Source: Cyclina sinensis
Lineage: Eukaryota > Mollusca > Bivalvia > Venerida > Veneridae
Direction: 5' to 3'
DNA length: 64,000 nucleotides
Assembly: GCA_012932295.1 (NCBI GenBank)
Contig: JAAONU010000019.1
Coordinates: forward strand, 20,965,908 to 21,029,907
In this document: positions 1-10,449 of the stretch, piece after piece
Layout of the letters: each line of letters begins with the position of its first letter
Numbering within the stretch: position 1 is the first letter of the stretch
Notes under the pieces: model-generated
Seen by the model: the letters and a program-made list of their open reading frames with translations, nothing else
Databases searched by the model: none
Told to the model about the DNA's origin: nothing
Made by a program: the position numbers and the translations under genes

Positions 1-290
1 TGGTTCAAATGACCCTAGGATCAATATTTTCCACGCCCTTGGTCTTGTATATAGTTATTTAGGAAAAACTTTGAAAATTTTATTTTCTAAAACGGCTTAA
101 CACAGAGCTCTGTTAGTTGATGTGAGGCATCCTCTAGTAGACCTCTACCAAGAGTGTTCATACTATGTCCCAGGGGTCAAAATTATTCCCAACCTAGGGG
201 TGACTTGATTTTGCATAAAATTATATAGGAAAAAACTCCTACTTGCAAAGCACATAGCCTAGAAGTTAATTGTTTACTTACATAGAATAG
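1..290. repeat. Dispersed molluscan-type intron repeat, copy A
   Basis: Two related units of about 160 bp share the words gacctctaccaa, gttcaaatgaccc/gttcatactatgtccc and ggggtcaaaatt. This style of repeat is frequent in bivalve introns and intergenic DNA (from memory, not searched). It lies downstream of SLC16 exon 1 on the minus strand, so it would be inside intron 1. Confidence 0.55.
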
Positions 291-299
291 ATAGGTACT

Positions 300-660
300 C
301 TCCTGCCCTCTCCTTTGCAAGGAACCCACACCATTACCACCCCCACTCCACCCATTTTTTTTGTTTTTTTGGTTTTTTTTAGGAGTAAACAAGTTAACCC
401 CCCCCCCCGCAAACCCTGACCCGACCAGACACTCCACCCTCAAAGATTTGTTTTTTCTCATTTCTATTTTTATAAGGATGAGATGGTACTTGCTGCCTTC
501 CCCCGCCCACCCTCCCCCAAAATCAGGGATGAGAGGATACTCCCAACTAGACCTCCACCCCACCACCACCACCCTAAAAAAAAGAAAAAAATAATTTCCT
601 TATTTTTCTTTCTTTGTTTTTTTTGTGGGGAGGGAGGCGGGGATAGGTACTTGCAAGCTT
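300..660. repeat. C- and T-rich low-complexity tract, copy A
   Basis: Long runs of C (399-408), T (355-380, 605-625) and CCACC words; 625-645 is G-rich. Short open frames here on both strands are composition artefacts. The copy B counterpart is 51,815-52,215. Confidence 0.8.
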
Positions 661-830
661 GTTTCCAATAAATAAAACAGTCGAGCGTTAGTGCCTCTCC
701 GCGCTGCTCTTTTTAATTCATGAAAGTACTGTTTTAAGCACTTATATATAAATAAAATAAAATGTTTTATCTAGATTGCTATTTAAATTCATGATTGAAA
801 CGTCAAAGTAACATCATTAGCAGTACTCAC

Positions 831-1023
831 CAGACATGAACCACATAGTAACCGGCAGACTGTATAACATCGACACTTTAACTGGGTCAGATCCATACGC
901 GTCTTGGAAAATCACATAAAATAGTCCGCCAGAAAAACAGATACCGCCAAGAATAGTCTGGCTGCATATGACACAGACCAGCACTACCCAGCCCCACCCA
1001 CCATCTCTTCTAAGCTTCATCAT
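831..1023 (-). CDS. SLC16-type transporter, exon 1 of the copy A paralogue (partial)
   Basis: First coding exon of a second SLC16 (monocarboxylate-transporter-family) gene, nearly identical to the exon at 52,390-52,579. It begins MMKLRR, followed by the family's N-terminal signature DGGWGWVV and the first membrane helix, and ends at a good donor (ATGTCTG|GTGAGT, exon end 831). Reading on past 831 meets a stop within five codons, so it must splice. Exons 2-4 would lie at coordinates below 1, outside the window. One residue differs from copy B in the mature exon (MLYSLPV here, MLCSLPV there). Here the start has two ATGs in a row (1,021-1,023 and 1,018-1,020); copy B has ATA then ATG. The frame is open, so this paralogue may be functional. 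Confidence 0.85.
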
Positions 1024-1049
1024 CACGCTCTGTGCAAATGGTCCACCAT
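1023..1049 (-). promoter_or_regulatory. Possible uORF before SLC16 exon 1, copy A
   Basis: An ATG at 1,049-1,047 opens an eight-codon frame (MVDHLHRA) whose TGA (1,025-1,023) overlaps the first main ATG as TGATG. If transcription starts further upstream, this arrangement could permit termination-reinitiation. The transcription start is not known. Confidence 0.35.
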
Positions 1050-1319
1050 ACTAATCCTCCAAATGTTCACCAACTAATGAAAGATAACATGCGACAAAAC
1101 AATAAAATAAGTCGTCTTTAACTTCTAATTATTGAATTGATTTAGTGACTTGATAACTTATGTACAAAATATAAGACACTAACTGCTTTCAACATAATCA
1201 TACTGCCACAAGAGCACAGTTAGTGGTAATCAAGGCGGTCATTACATTTATAACTAATAACAACAGTTACTCTCTTACCTTGCATCATACATTTTTAGAT
1301 GCTACTTATCAATCAAAAC
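1050..1319. other. 5' flank of SLC16 exon 1, copy A
   Basis: AT-rich noncoding DNA, matched at 52,620-52,860 in copy B. It probably holds 5' UTR and promoter of the copy A transporter gene. I see no convincing core promoter motif. From 1,576 to 2,130 the copies remain alignable and I see no gene. Confidence 0.4.
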
Positions 1320-1575
1320 AAATTTCGCGTTCAAATCACTTATGTTTCTTTTATTAACTGAAAAGACATTTAGCGTGACTATTATTGACTGAAAACACAT
1401 TTAGCGTTTAAATCACTTCTGCGACTATGATAAATTCAAAACACATTTAGCGTATAAATTCCACTCTGCACTGTTAAAAATTTCAAAACACTTTAAGCGT
1501 TCACAACAATTATAAATTCAAAACACATTAAGCGTTCACTACAATTATAAATTCAAAACATAGTGTTTCAATCAC
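1320..1575. repeat. Short tandem repeat upstream of SLC16 exon 1, copy A
   Basis: Five to six diverged units of about 35-60 bp built on ATAAATTCAAAACACATTWAGCG. Copy B keeps only about two (52,870-52,950). The array lies 300-550 bp upstream of the translation start on the minus strand, within the likely promoter. Confidence 0.7.
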
Positions 1576-2129
1576 TTCTGGCACTACTACGAACTTAGCT
1601 TGAAACGAGCTTGTACCAATCACAGCTTTCAGCAATCACACACTGTTGTTAAACGCTTCATAACGTTTTGTCGTTGTTGTTGTTGTTTTACTTCCGATTT
1701 TATATTCTGTGTTAAATTATCCGCAACGAGTGTAACTTTATTTTATGCCGCTTCAACCACTGAAATATATAATATATACAAGTTGCCTGTTTTATGTGAT
1801 TATTGTCCGCTATTTACCTTCCGTTGATAGCCGTGCCATTAGATGCTACGATAGGACATATATTGATCTAATGCGCAGGTACAACAATCGATAAATAGTC
1901 AGACTCATTACTTTGTTACAATACGTTGACATGGTTAACACTTGTAATTATTTGTGTGGACAATTATCAGTTACTGCCATCTCGAATGGTCTACATGTAT
2001 ACAACTTTGAACAGTACGTCATTTCTAGCTTCCGAAAAAGAAAAATTCATCTCTAATTCAACAACAAACATTAACTCATTAATGCCTAGCGTCTACAAAA
2101 GTAGAAATAGCAGATTGCATAAAGGACTT

Positions 2130-2940
2130 CATCAATTATTTCATATCCGACGTATCTGATAAAGGGGTGCCGTATAAATTTTGCTTTTTACGGCATATGA
2201 TATGTGATGGACTATCTTTTTCAATGAAAAACCAAATATGGCGGTCGCTATACTCTCATCGCATATTATTTTCAATTTTCTCAATTATAAGATGTAAACA
2301 TTGTTGAAATCGTAAGATAATTTATCTTTTTTAGCTGTTTGTTTTTCTTGCTACATTAATTGAAATACATTCAACTGTCGAAAACAATACTGAACGCATA
2401 TTATTGTTACCAAAAACGCTGGCAAGACGTAGGAATTTATTTTTCTCTGCTCATATACCTAGTGCTGGTCATCTCTGCTCTGTATATTGTTACCACAAAC
2501 GCTTGTCGAATGAGTTGTGTTTATAATCAGAAGAAAGTGATAAAATTGCTGTTATTACAAACAAAGACTACTTGAATAAAATTGGATTATTTCAGTATGT
2601 AGATCTTACAATATAGTGATCATTTAAGGAATTAAACTTATTGAAACTTTGGAACTTCTTTTTGAGTAAATGTACCCTTGGCGGATAGCCTTAAAATTTG
2701 CCTAATTTTAAACACTTTAAAAGTAGATTTTCGATATTTATAGTACATTATTTCTAAATGCTTAGATGTGTCAGGTTAAATAGTATAACAGGTTAGTGTC
2801 TTAATTGAGAAAGTTTATCTGGCTCGGCTTCGGAATTTATCGGGTTCGCCATCGGCTCATCCGATAAATTCTTACGCCTTGCCAGATAAACTTTCTCATA
2901 TTAAGACACTAACCTAGTATTCTCTTTTTCTTCTCTAAAT
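2130..2940. other. Segment present only in copy A
   Basis: Copy B passes directly from ...cataacggactttc to ...ctaaattgataccagaaaccc (53,520-53,560). Copy A has about 800 bp between the same flanks, so this was inserted here or deleted there. It contains the hairpin at 2,790-2,915 but no coding frame that I can support. I could not define terminal repeats for the whole segment. Confidence 0.7.
2790..2915. repeat. Near-perfect inverted repeat (foldback hairpin)
   Basis: Left arm 2,790-2,823 (ggttagtgtcttaattgaga...) and right arm 2,881-2,915 are reverse complements over about 34 bases with one indel. Between them a second, inner pair (ggaatttatcgg / ccgataaattc) extends the fold. This could be a short foldback transposon or MITE. 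No clear target duplication was found. Confidence 0.85.
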
Positions 2941-3312
2941 TGATTGAAATTGAAAATTTATACCAGAAACCCTTTTAACTGAAAATGGATTCGTCCTTCT
3001 AACAAGGACGACATAATCCAATGGGCATAAATGGGTTAAAGATCAAGTTTTACTTGCAAAGGTAAAATGTACTGGAAAAATAGAAATTAAAAAAACTATT
3101 ATGTGTTACAAATATTCTTTCTAACGAGCTTGTAAATTTATTGGAGTAGTTTGACATTCGTTATAATTGTAATGAATTTGATGTATCATCAATTTAGTGA
3201 AACCTTCAGTTTCATGGGCAGTATATAATCAGTTGTTTTAGGGTTTGCCTCTTAAATTAAAAAAAAAAATCTTATTATGAGAAGTGTGTCAGGAGAATCT
3301 TTCGGATGAGAT

Positions 3313-3500
3313 TCATTGTATCATTGCTATACACTGAGCATGCAAAAAAGCCAGGGGTGCCTCTGGAATGGGATGCTTTCTGTATCTTGCACTTCCCCTA
3401 CAACATAAAATAACTAATTTCTTCAGGGGGCGTCGGTCATATGGGCAACCGGTACCGACGATAAATAAGCTCAAATAGATAGACAGAGAACTGTATGCAA
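3313..3500 (-). repeat. Dispersed repeat fragment, copy A only
   Basis: On the minus strand it reads ttatttatcgtcggtaccgg, followed by gaccgacgccccctgaag and cagaggcacccctggc. The TTATCGTCGGTACC word recurs at 9,688-9,716, 46,277-46,295 and 57,088-57,116. It has no counterpart in copy B, so it lies in a variable part of the duplication. The open frame here is not convincing as a gene. Confidence 0.5.
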
Positions 3501-3599
3501 TACATATTCTTAGGAAACAACAAGACCAGTGGTTGAACCATAAATATCTGAGTAACAGAAAGCAGGGTGCTTCAGAAAGTTTATAATTGTGCAAATAAA

Positions 3600-4430
3600 A
3601 AAAAGAAAAATGACGCAGAAATACACGATGAACATATAAGACACGTATGCCGTATTCAATTATAGCATGCCGTGTAACACAATGAACATATAGGACACGT
3701 ATGCCGTATGCATTTATGGCATGGCGCGTTACACGATAAACATATAAGACACGTATGCCGAATGCCATTATGGCGTCGTGGGATACAAGATGGACACATG
3801 CAATTTGCAACTTTGGCGATGAACATATAAGATACGAACGACATATGCAGTTATGGCGTAGCTCGTTATATGATGAACATATATGACACATATGCCATAT
3901 GCAGTTATTGCGTGGCGCGTTACAAGATGAGCATAGAATATACGTACGCCCTATACAGTTATTGCTTTACACGATAAACATATATTATACGTACGCCATA
4001 TGCAATTATGGCGTGGCGCGTTACACGATGAACATAAATAATACGTATGCCATATGTAGTTATGGCGTGGTGCGTTTCATGATGAACATAAATGATCCGT
4101 ATGCCATATGCAGTTATGGCGTGGAGCGTTACACGATGAACATCACTGATACGTTTGCCGTAGGCAGTTATGGCGTGGTGCATTACAAGATGAACATAAA
4201 TGATACGTATGCCATATGCATTTATAGGCGTGGAGCGTAACACGATGAACAAAAATGATACCTATGCCATAAGCAGTTAGGGCATGGAGCGTAACACGAT
4301 GATTATAAATTATACGTATGCCTTTTGCAGTTATGGCGTGGAGCTTTACACGATGAACATAAACGATTCGTATGCCATATGCAGTTATGGTGTTGCGCAT
4401 TACACAATGAACATATTTGGGCCTTGCCAT
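3600..4430. repeat. 54-bp minisatellite, array 1 (copy A)
   Basis: About 16 units start at gatgaacata words near 3,627, 3,681, 3,735, 3,789, 3,818 (a short unit), 3,872, 3,926, 3,973, 4,027, 4,081, 4,135, 4,189, 4,244, 4,298, 4,352 and 4,406. The spacing is 54 bp with a few shorter units. Each unit carries TACGTATGCCATATG and ttatggcgtgg. As 54 is 18 codons, frames stay open on both strands through the array, giving repetitive peptides (MNINDTYAICSYGVERYT) that are not evidence of a gene. Confidence 0.93.
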
Positions 4431-4861
4431 GACACTGGCAACAACAATGTGGCTCGATTTTACATTTTAAAGTTTTTTTTCACTCTCAAATAATAGATTG
4501 TTTTAAATTACTTGTGTATACGTGTACTTTTCCTCACTTTAACAACCAGGAAGCACACTTAAACTTGAACAAACAATGCATATTTAACATTTCTATTAAT
4601 TATTTATATATCATGGACGTCATACCACCTAACATGCAACAACCGATATAGTTGTTAAGTTGTTTTGTGGTCCATATCAATATTTTTGTAGCCTTCAAAT
4701 ACTAAACACGCACTTACTGGTCATTCAGAGACGGCAGATAAACATCATATGTTTGCAGAAATCGTTAATTAGTTTATAACATCAAACTTTGTAGTTTTCT
4801 CGATGACGTCAAACTGACCAGATTATTGATTTTGTAACGTCACGTCACATATATGATATGA

Positions 4862-5420
4862 CGTCATATACAGTTATGGCGTGAAGCTTTTCAAGATGAA
4901 CATAAATGTGAGCATATATGATACGTTCGTCATACGCAGTTATGGCGCGGCACGTTACAAGATGAGCATATAAGTTACATACGCCATATGCAATTATGGC
5001 GCGGCGCGTTACAAGATGAGCATATATGATACGTACGCCATATGCAGTTGTGGCGCCGCGCGTTACAAGATGAGCATTTAAGATACGTATGCCATATGCA
5101 ATTATTGCTTGACGCGTTACAAGATGAGCATATAAGATACATAAGCCATATGCAGTTGTTGCGCGGCGCGTTACAAGATGAGCATATAAGATACATACGC
5201 CATACGCAGTTATTGCGCGGCGCGTTACAAGATGAGCATATAAGATACGCACGCCATAAGCAGTTATGGCGTTGCGGGTACAAGATGAACATATGAGACA
5301 CGTATTTCATTTGCAGTTATAGCGACGCACGTTATAAGATGAGCATATATGATATGCATGTCATATGCAGTAGGCTTCGCGCGTTACACGATGAACATAA
5401 AGCTATGCAATTATGGCGCC
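4862..5420. repeat. 54-bp minisatellite, array 2 (copy A)
   Basis: About ten units of the same 54-bp family, with a more GC-rich variant (gatgagcatataagatac ... gcgcggcgcgttacaa). Starts are near 4,961, 5,015, 5,069, 5,123, 5,177, 5,231 and 5,285. It is separated from array 1 by about 430 bp of ordinary sequence, and units within each array resemble each other more than units of the other array. Confidence 0.93.
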
Positions 5421-5819
5421 TCGCTTGATAGACACGTGAAATAAAATGGATATGTAGAGGCAGATTTTGTAAAGTAATTTTTGTTTTTATCACAAACATT
5501 TAAAGGTATACAATGAACACGTTTATCTTACAAGTCATATATTTCTGTTATTGGTTAGTGAAGCATAGTTTGCCATTTAATAAAGACATGGTATTCGCTT
5601 CGTCCTAGTAAAGAGACAGACACTCTTTTCAAATATGGTTACCTTTTTCGAATTGTCTACCTTCTGAGTTTCCCATTAACATTAGTAACAAAATATTTTG
5701 AACCATCATTGTACTGCTTTTTATGACGTGATCTATCAATAAAATGTACTGTATACATGACATGTGAACATACTTGCATGATATAAAATAAGTCAGAAAG
5801 CGGTACTCTATAAGTCATT

Positions 5820-5905
5820 ATTGAACAGCACGGCTAAATTCTTGAATAGTACTGCTAAATTCTTAAATAGTACTGCAAAATTCTTGAACAGCACTGCTAA
5901 AATAA
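5820..5905. repeat. 21-bp short tandem repeat, copy A
   Basis: Four units of about 21 bp (ctgctaaattcttgaacagt). The matching array in copy B is at 54,728-54,806. Confidence 0.75.
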
Positions 5906-8031
5906 TCTACTTACAGACGAATTCACACGTTTGTACATCCATACATATTCCGTTTGCAAACAATGTACTATGAACATCATCGCAGTTCACTCATCAAGTT
6001 TCCTATGCAAAATTTGATGTATATACTGTTTGCTTTTCACGCATGGTTTTCACCATGAATCGACATTTTATAACCTTGAATTACATTTAATATGCATAGT
6101 CAACTTTTTTTATCTCTAGTACAAACTCTCCTTCATTTACTCATCATCTTTTCACGATGTTTGTAACATCGTCAGGTGATAATCTGTTTTTTCAATTTAA
6201 TATCCAGCTATTTCATTTAATTAAATTATTAACCGATTCTAATGATTAAAGTATTAAACCAATGTTAATTAAGTCGCATTGTCGATATTAAACGGTCACC
6301 TGTGTTTTTATGTCTGTAGATTTGTCAATATCATATTTGAAACCTTTACACAGATATCAGCGGTATAACTTATGTTGGTAGGTCACCGTAAAAAAATTAG
6401 CCCCATCATGGTAGAAGTACATTTTAGTTTGTAAAATCCGGGTAAGAACGCAGAAAATTGAGATGTCGTGTCTAAAGGTCGACTATTCGTTATTTTTGCT
6501 AAAACTTGTAGTACATGGCTATCAATGTTTAGACAAAAGTTATGTATTTTGTTTCACCAAGTTCCTGTTGTTAAACAAAAACATATCATTTATTGAAGAA
6601 GATAAATTTCCTTCACGTGCGTTAGCATGCAGTTACGTACCAAAACAAACAACAAAAATCATCGTGAATTTGGTTTGAATTTCAATAACTTTTGTTAATG
6701 TATAAAAATGATACACCTGTTATTTGTTGGACAAAAATGTGTTCCTCGGCCATACAAATATACGTATCTTACTTTTAGCTAGACTGCCGAATTGTGAAAA
6801 CATGACGTGATGTGAAAGGTGACTGGGGATAAATCGGTTATTCTACTAACAACGCCACACTAACGCCATACATAATGATAAATAAATTGTGTTACAGGTC
6901 AGTTATTCCATATACAGTATTAGATTAAGGTTTATTGAGGGAATCCATTCTACTGAATTATTAACAGATTTTACCTTTGCAACCGAGCATGGATTATCGG
7001 TGAATACACAGGACATTGTCCTGAAGTTCATACAAATGAAATTTATAAAACCATAGGTTCAAGAAAAGGACACATACTGTAAGAGAATGTCATGCAGGTA
7101 AAGTATGAAAATTTCATAAATAAAAAGTCACTTGCCCAAGCTGGATTCGATTTTATGTACACAAAGCGGACGCTATACTATGAAGTAGAAATTCTCAAAT
7201 ACGTCTGATACATTAATTTTTATGATGTCTATTAGCTATGTTCATGCAGATAAAATCTGTCAGAAAGAGCGAAAAAAAGTATTATTGGCACATAAAAGGC
7301 CACACTTGTTTTTTTTATGACTTAATCATATTATTGTGCGAAGCTAAATATTTCGACCTCAAATCAATTTTTATATCGACCTTAGTCAAAAGTCCTTCAA
7401 CAATTATTATTATTTTTTACTGAAATGGTTCCTTTACGCTTGAGCTGTTTTGCTGTATATCTTTTCAAAAACTAAGTTAGTCACGCCAGACATCACGCCA
7501 GACATGCTACCTTAACAGAGCCTACACCTTTGCGCAAGACGGATAGCGTACTTTTAAATATTTGGCTGATTTAAAAAGCGACCATGCACATGATGATCTG
7601 CGAAGTTAATATATACAACGTCGTTTAATTGTTTCAGTTAGTGTCAGCCTTTCGGTACACTTCTTCAATAACTTTTTGTGTACCTGTCTAATTTAACTTC
7701 CAGTTAAATTAATTTTGTGTCTGAGATCGAAGTTATAATCCAGAATGGAATACTTAAATTATTTCAACACACATGGGAAAGTCACGAGGTTGTTTATATG
7801 TTCAGCTTAATGATAGCTGGTCCTGAAAACGCGTAAATTTTGCAAAACAGCGTGATCTTACACCGCCCTTTCCCTAACGCCCTTTACGTCGCCTGTTAAT
7901 AGAAGCTCTGACATCAGCAGCAATTGTTCTCGAAAGATTGATACGTTACAACTGAAAAAAATTCAAACTGAAGAGGTTTTAAGCTAAAAAACATTCAAGG
8001 AATAAATAATGTTTGCGCGAAAAAGTTTCGA
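5906..8031. other. Noncoding, copy A
   Basis: AT-rich sequence matching 54,807-56,937 in copy B. Short open frames (for example 6,463-6,678) are shared by the copies only because the copies are recent; they lack plausible composition, domains or a splice context. I see no gene. Confidence 0.6.
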
Positions 8032-8033
8032 TA

Positions 8034-9548
8034 TATACTGACGGAAAAATATAACTGTGCACACTAAAATACTTAATATCTTTTATTAGGTATAAAATTA
8101 TTTTAGCAGATTTCTTTTGTGTAATTCACAAGGTAATCTTGTTTCAATAATACTGCTTTTCGCGAGTTGCACGTGCAAAATTTATAGCCCGTAACGGTCG
8201 CGCTTTTTACGTGTTTCTTTATGTTAACATCCTCGTACATGCTGTTTCGAGTTATTTTAACCGTCAAATTATAGTGAGCTACCCAGCAGTTCAGAAAAAC
8301 ACCTTCATTTGGATTTTAAGTCTTTGAAGACAATGCCACGCATCTCAGAAAATGATCGCCTACGTGCCGTCGGTATGCTCCAAGCAGGCATTGCTCAAAA
8401 TGTGGTTGCGCAGCGTTTTGGTGTTCACCGAAACACCATATCAGCACTTTGGCGACGATTTCAGCAACGTGGCAACGTCCGTGATCTACCACGTCCAGGG
8501 CGTCCACGTGTGACGTCAATCCGTCAAGACAATTATATCCGGCTTACACACCTACGGAATCGATTTCAACCGGCCACATTAACAGCACGAACAATTCCTG
8601 GCTTGAGACCTATCAGTGGACGAACTGTTAGAAACCGATTAAGAGAGCACAGCGTTACTCCACGACGTCCTGCGATACGTCCTACTCTTCTCTTACGTCA
8701 TCGACAACGTCGACGTCAGTGGTGCAGACAGTATCTAAGGCTTCCAAGAGCATATTGGAATAATGTTCTGTTTACTGACGAGTCGCGGTTTCACTTAGAA
8801 AGTTCGGACGGACGAGTTCGTGTATACAGGCGTCGCGGAGAACGTTACTTGGATCCCTGTGTTTTTCAACGTCAACGTTTTGGTGGTGGTGGGTCGATAA
8901 TGGTTTGGGGAGGTATCTCATCTCAAGGCAGGACCCAGCTTGTAATTGTCCGTGGCAATTTAACGGGTGTTCGTTACAGAGATGCGATTGTCATACCCCA
9001 CGTGCTGCCATTTCTTCAACGTCAAGGGCGTAACATGACGTTTCAACAAGACAACGCTCGGCCACATGTAGCACGTGTAGTTACCGGGTTTCTGGCTCAG
9101 CAAAACGTGAGTGTCTTACCCTGGCCCGCTGTTTCACCAGATCTTTCACCAATTGAGCACGTTTGGGATGAGATGAAGAGACGCCTCCGTCAAAGACGTA
9201 ACCAACCTCTCACGCTGGACCAACTAGCGCAGACATTGGTCAACATCTGGAACACCATTCCACAGGCAGTTATCGCCAACTTAGTTGCCTCTATGCCTCG
9301 TCGCTGCCGTGCTTGCTTGAACGCCAATGGAGGCCACACACGATACTGACCTTGTGAAATCAGATTTCATACCTGTCAACTTCTGCGCCTTGTTACTGTA
9401 AAAATTGTTTTACATGATGAAGTGTTTGTATTGATTGTTAGAAATAAAACGTTGATTGGCTAATTTGCAAAGTTTTATGTTACTATTCCTAATATTAAAA
9501 AAATTCTATACCTTGAAGTATGCACAGTTATATTTTTCCGTTAGTATA
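8034..9548 (+). mobile_element. Tc1-like DNA transposon, apparently complete
   Basis: The ends are inverted repeats of about 30 bp: TATACTGACGGAAAAATATA... at the left and its reverse complement with G/A and C/T changes at the right (9,519-9,548). Flanks are TA, or TATATA if the repeats are taken to begin at CTGACGG (8,038-9,544). Copy B carries the unoccupied site (gtttcgatatatatttagg, 56,931-56,950), so both boundaries are fixed by comparison. One intact transposase frame lies inside. The insertion therefore post-dates the duplication, or segregates between haplotypes. Confidence 0.95.
8333..9349 (+). CDS. Tc1-like transposase (DD34E), intact
   Basis: Cut-and-paste transposase of the Tc1/mariner superfamily, 338 aa, the usual family length. 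The ATG at 8,333 (MPRISENDRL) is the first in-frame ATG. The N-terminal third has two helix-turn-helix-type DNA-binding segments (GIAQNVVAQRFGVHRNTISALWRRF at about residues 23-47, and the GRTVRNRLREHSV region) joined by the GRPR-type motif PRPGRPRVT. The catalytic core has DDE residues in FTDESRF, QQDNARPH and SPIEHVW; the last D and E are 34 residues apart. VWGGIS and the C-terminal MPRRCRACLNANGGHT are also family hallmarks. No stops or frameshifts and perfect catalytic residues mean it could be active. It cuts at TA sites and acts in the nucleus on its own terminal repeats. Confidence 0.95.
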   Translation: MPRISENDRLRAVGMLQAGIAQNVVAQRFGVHRNTISALWRRFQQRGNVRDLPRPGRPRVTSIRQDNYIRLTHLRNRFQPATLTARTIPGLRPISGRTVRNRLREHSVTPRRPAIRPTLLLRHRQRRRQWCRQYLRLPRAYWNNVLFTDESRFHLESSDGRVRVYRRRGERYLDPCVFQRQRFGGGGSIMVWGGISSQGRTQLVIVRGNLTGVRYRDAIVIPHVLPFLQRQGRNMTFQQDNARPHVARVVTGFLAQQNVSVLPWPAVSPDLSPIEHVWDEMKRRLRQRRNQPLTLDQLAQTLVNIWNTIPQAVIANLVASMPRRCRACLNANGGHTRY

Positions 9549-9654
9549 TATTTAGGATCCAAGGAGCCTTATTTCCGCCAAAAATTGCCTTCGTTCTTGT
9601 TCACCCGATACTATATAGATACTTATAATTCTTAACATTGTTGTCTGACTAACT

Positions 9655-9720
9655 ATTACTTGCCAATTTCTCCACAAGTGACTGGTTAACCGGTACCAAC
9701 GATAAATAAACTCAATTAGA
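9655..9720 (-). repeat. Dispersed repeat fragment, copy A
   Basis: On the minus strand it reads tttatcgttggtaccggtta, then ccagtcacttgtggagaaat. The latter part resembles the body of the SINE at 46.6-46.8 kb (cagtcacttgcggagaaatt). The counterpart in copy B is 57,055-57,120. Confidence 0.5.
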
Positions 9721-10449
9721 GACAAATAGTAACCTGTGTATTTCCTTTCCCCGCCTTTTTTACAAATAAATTGGATAAGGACCCACGTAAGAGCGGGCTT
9801 AGAGAATCTACCTATTTGCACTAGAAAGGCATGTCTGTAGCAAGAGAAGGACATGATATTGTTTATTTGTAAACTGACTAATCTACTACCTTTGATAATG
9901 TTTTCGATACCGGAATGTTCAAAAAGGCGTGTAAATTAGAATAGTGAACCGACGCAACATGGTTAAATGCTTTTACACGGAAAAGTTCCCTAAACATCCA
10001 GTTGTGTTATACTAACAACAGGCTTGACCATGTTTATAACTGTAGTAAAGTACCACGGACGTATAAAACATGTAGATAATGTATTTAATATTTCGTGATT
10101 CACAGACTAATCGTTGTGTCAAAATATTTTGACACCTCTCTAAAGACATATTTCACAAGGCAGTCTGAAGGACAGCAATATGCCTCGGTGCATTAGCAAA
10201 TGTTAAAAAGGTTATTGATGTTAAAAAGGAAATGTGAAGTGAAAAAAATGTTAATGTATGTATGTATGAAAAATGTTACTCACTGGACTTACACAATTGT
10301 TACACACCATTCATTAAAGTGATAGTACAATCCATGACAGGAAAAGGTCTGAGTAGAGTGAGAGTGAATTCGCCAGATTGGCACGACCAAAGTCTCAAGA
10401 AATTGCTTCCATGTGTTTAAAAGTTATGGAGTAGATACGAAATGCATGA
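9720..10449. other. Noncoding, copy A
   Basis: AT-rich sequence matching 57,120-57,840 in copy B. The minus-strand frame at 9,552-9,854 spans the transposon end and a repeat, so it is not a gene. Confidence 0.55.

Noticed and set aside
3313..4493. Long open frames on both strands (repetitive MNINDTYAICSYG-type peptides)
   Set aside because: They arise because the 54-bp unit is 18 codons with no stop in several frames; they exist on both strands and vary with unit number.
4845..5310. Cysteine-rich repetitive open frames (ICSSCNAPRNNC-type)
   Set aside because: Same cause as the other 54-bp array; no start context, splice signals or copy B equivalent.
6463..6678. 71-aa frame conserved in copy B at 55,371
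   Set aside because: The copies are so recent that noncoding DNA is equally conserved; no domain or gene context.
8316..8519. Minus-strand frame inside the transposase
   Set aside because: Shadow of the intact plus-strand transposase.
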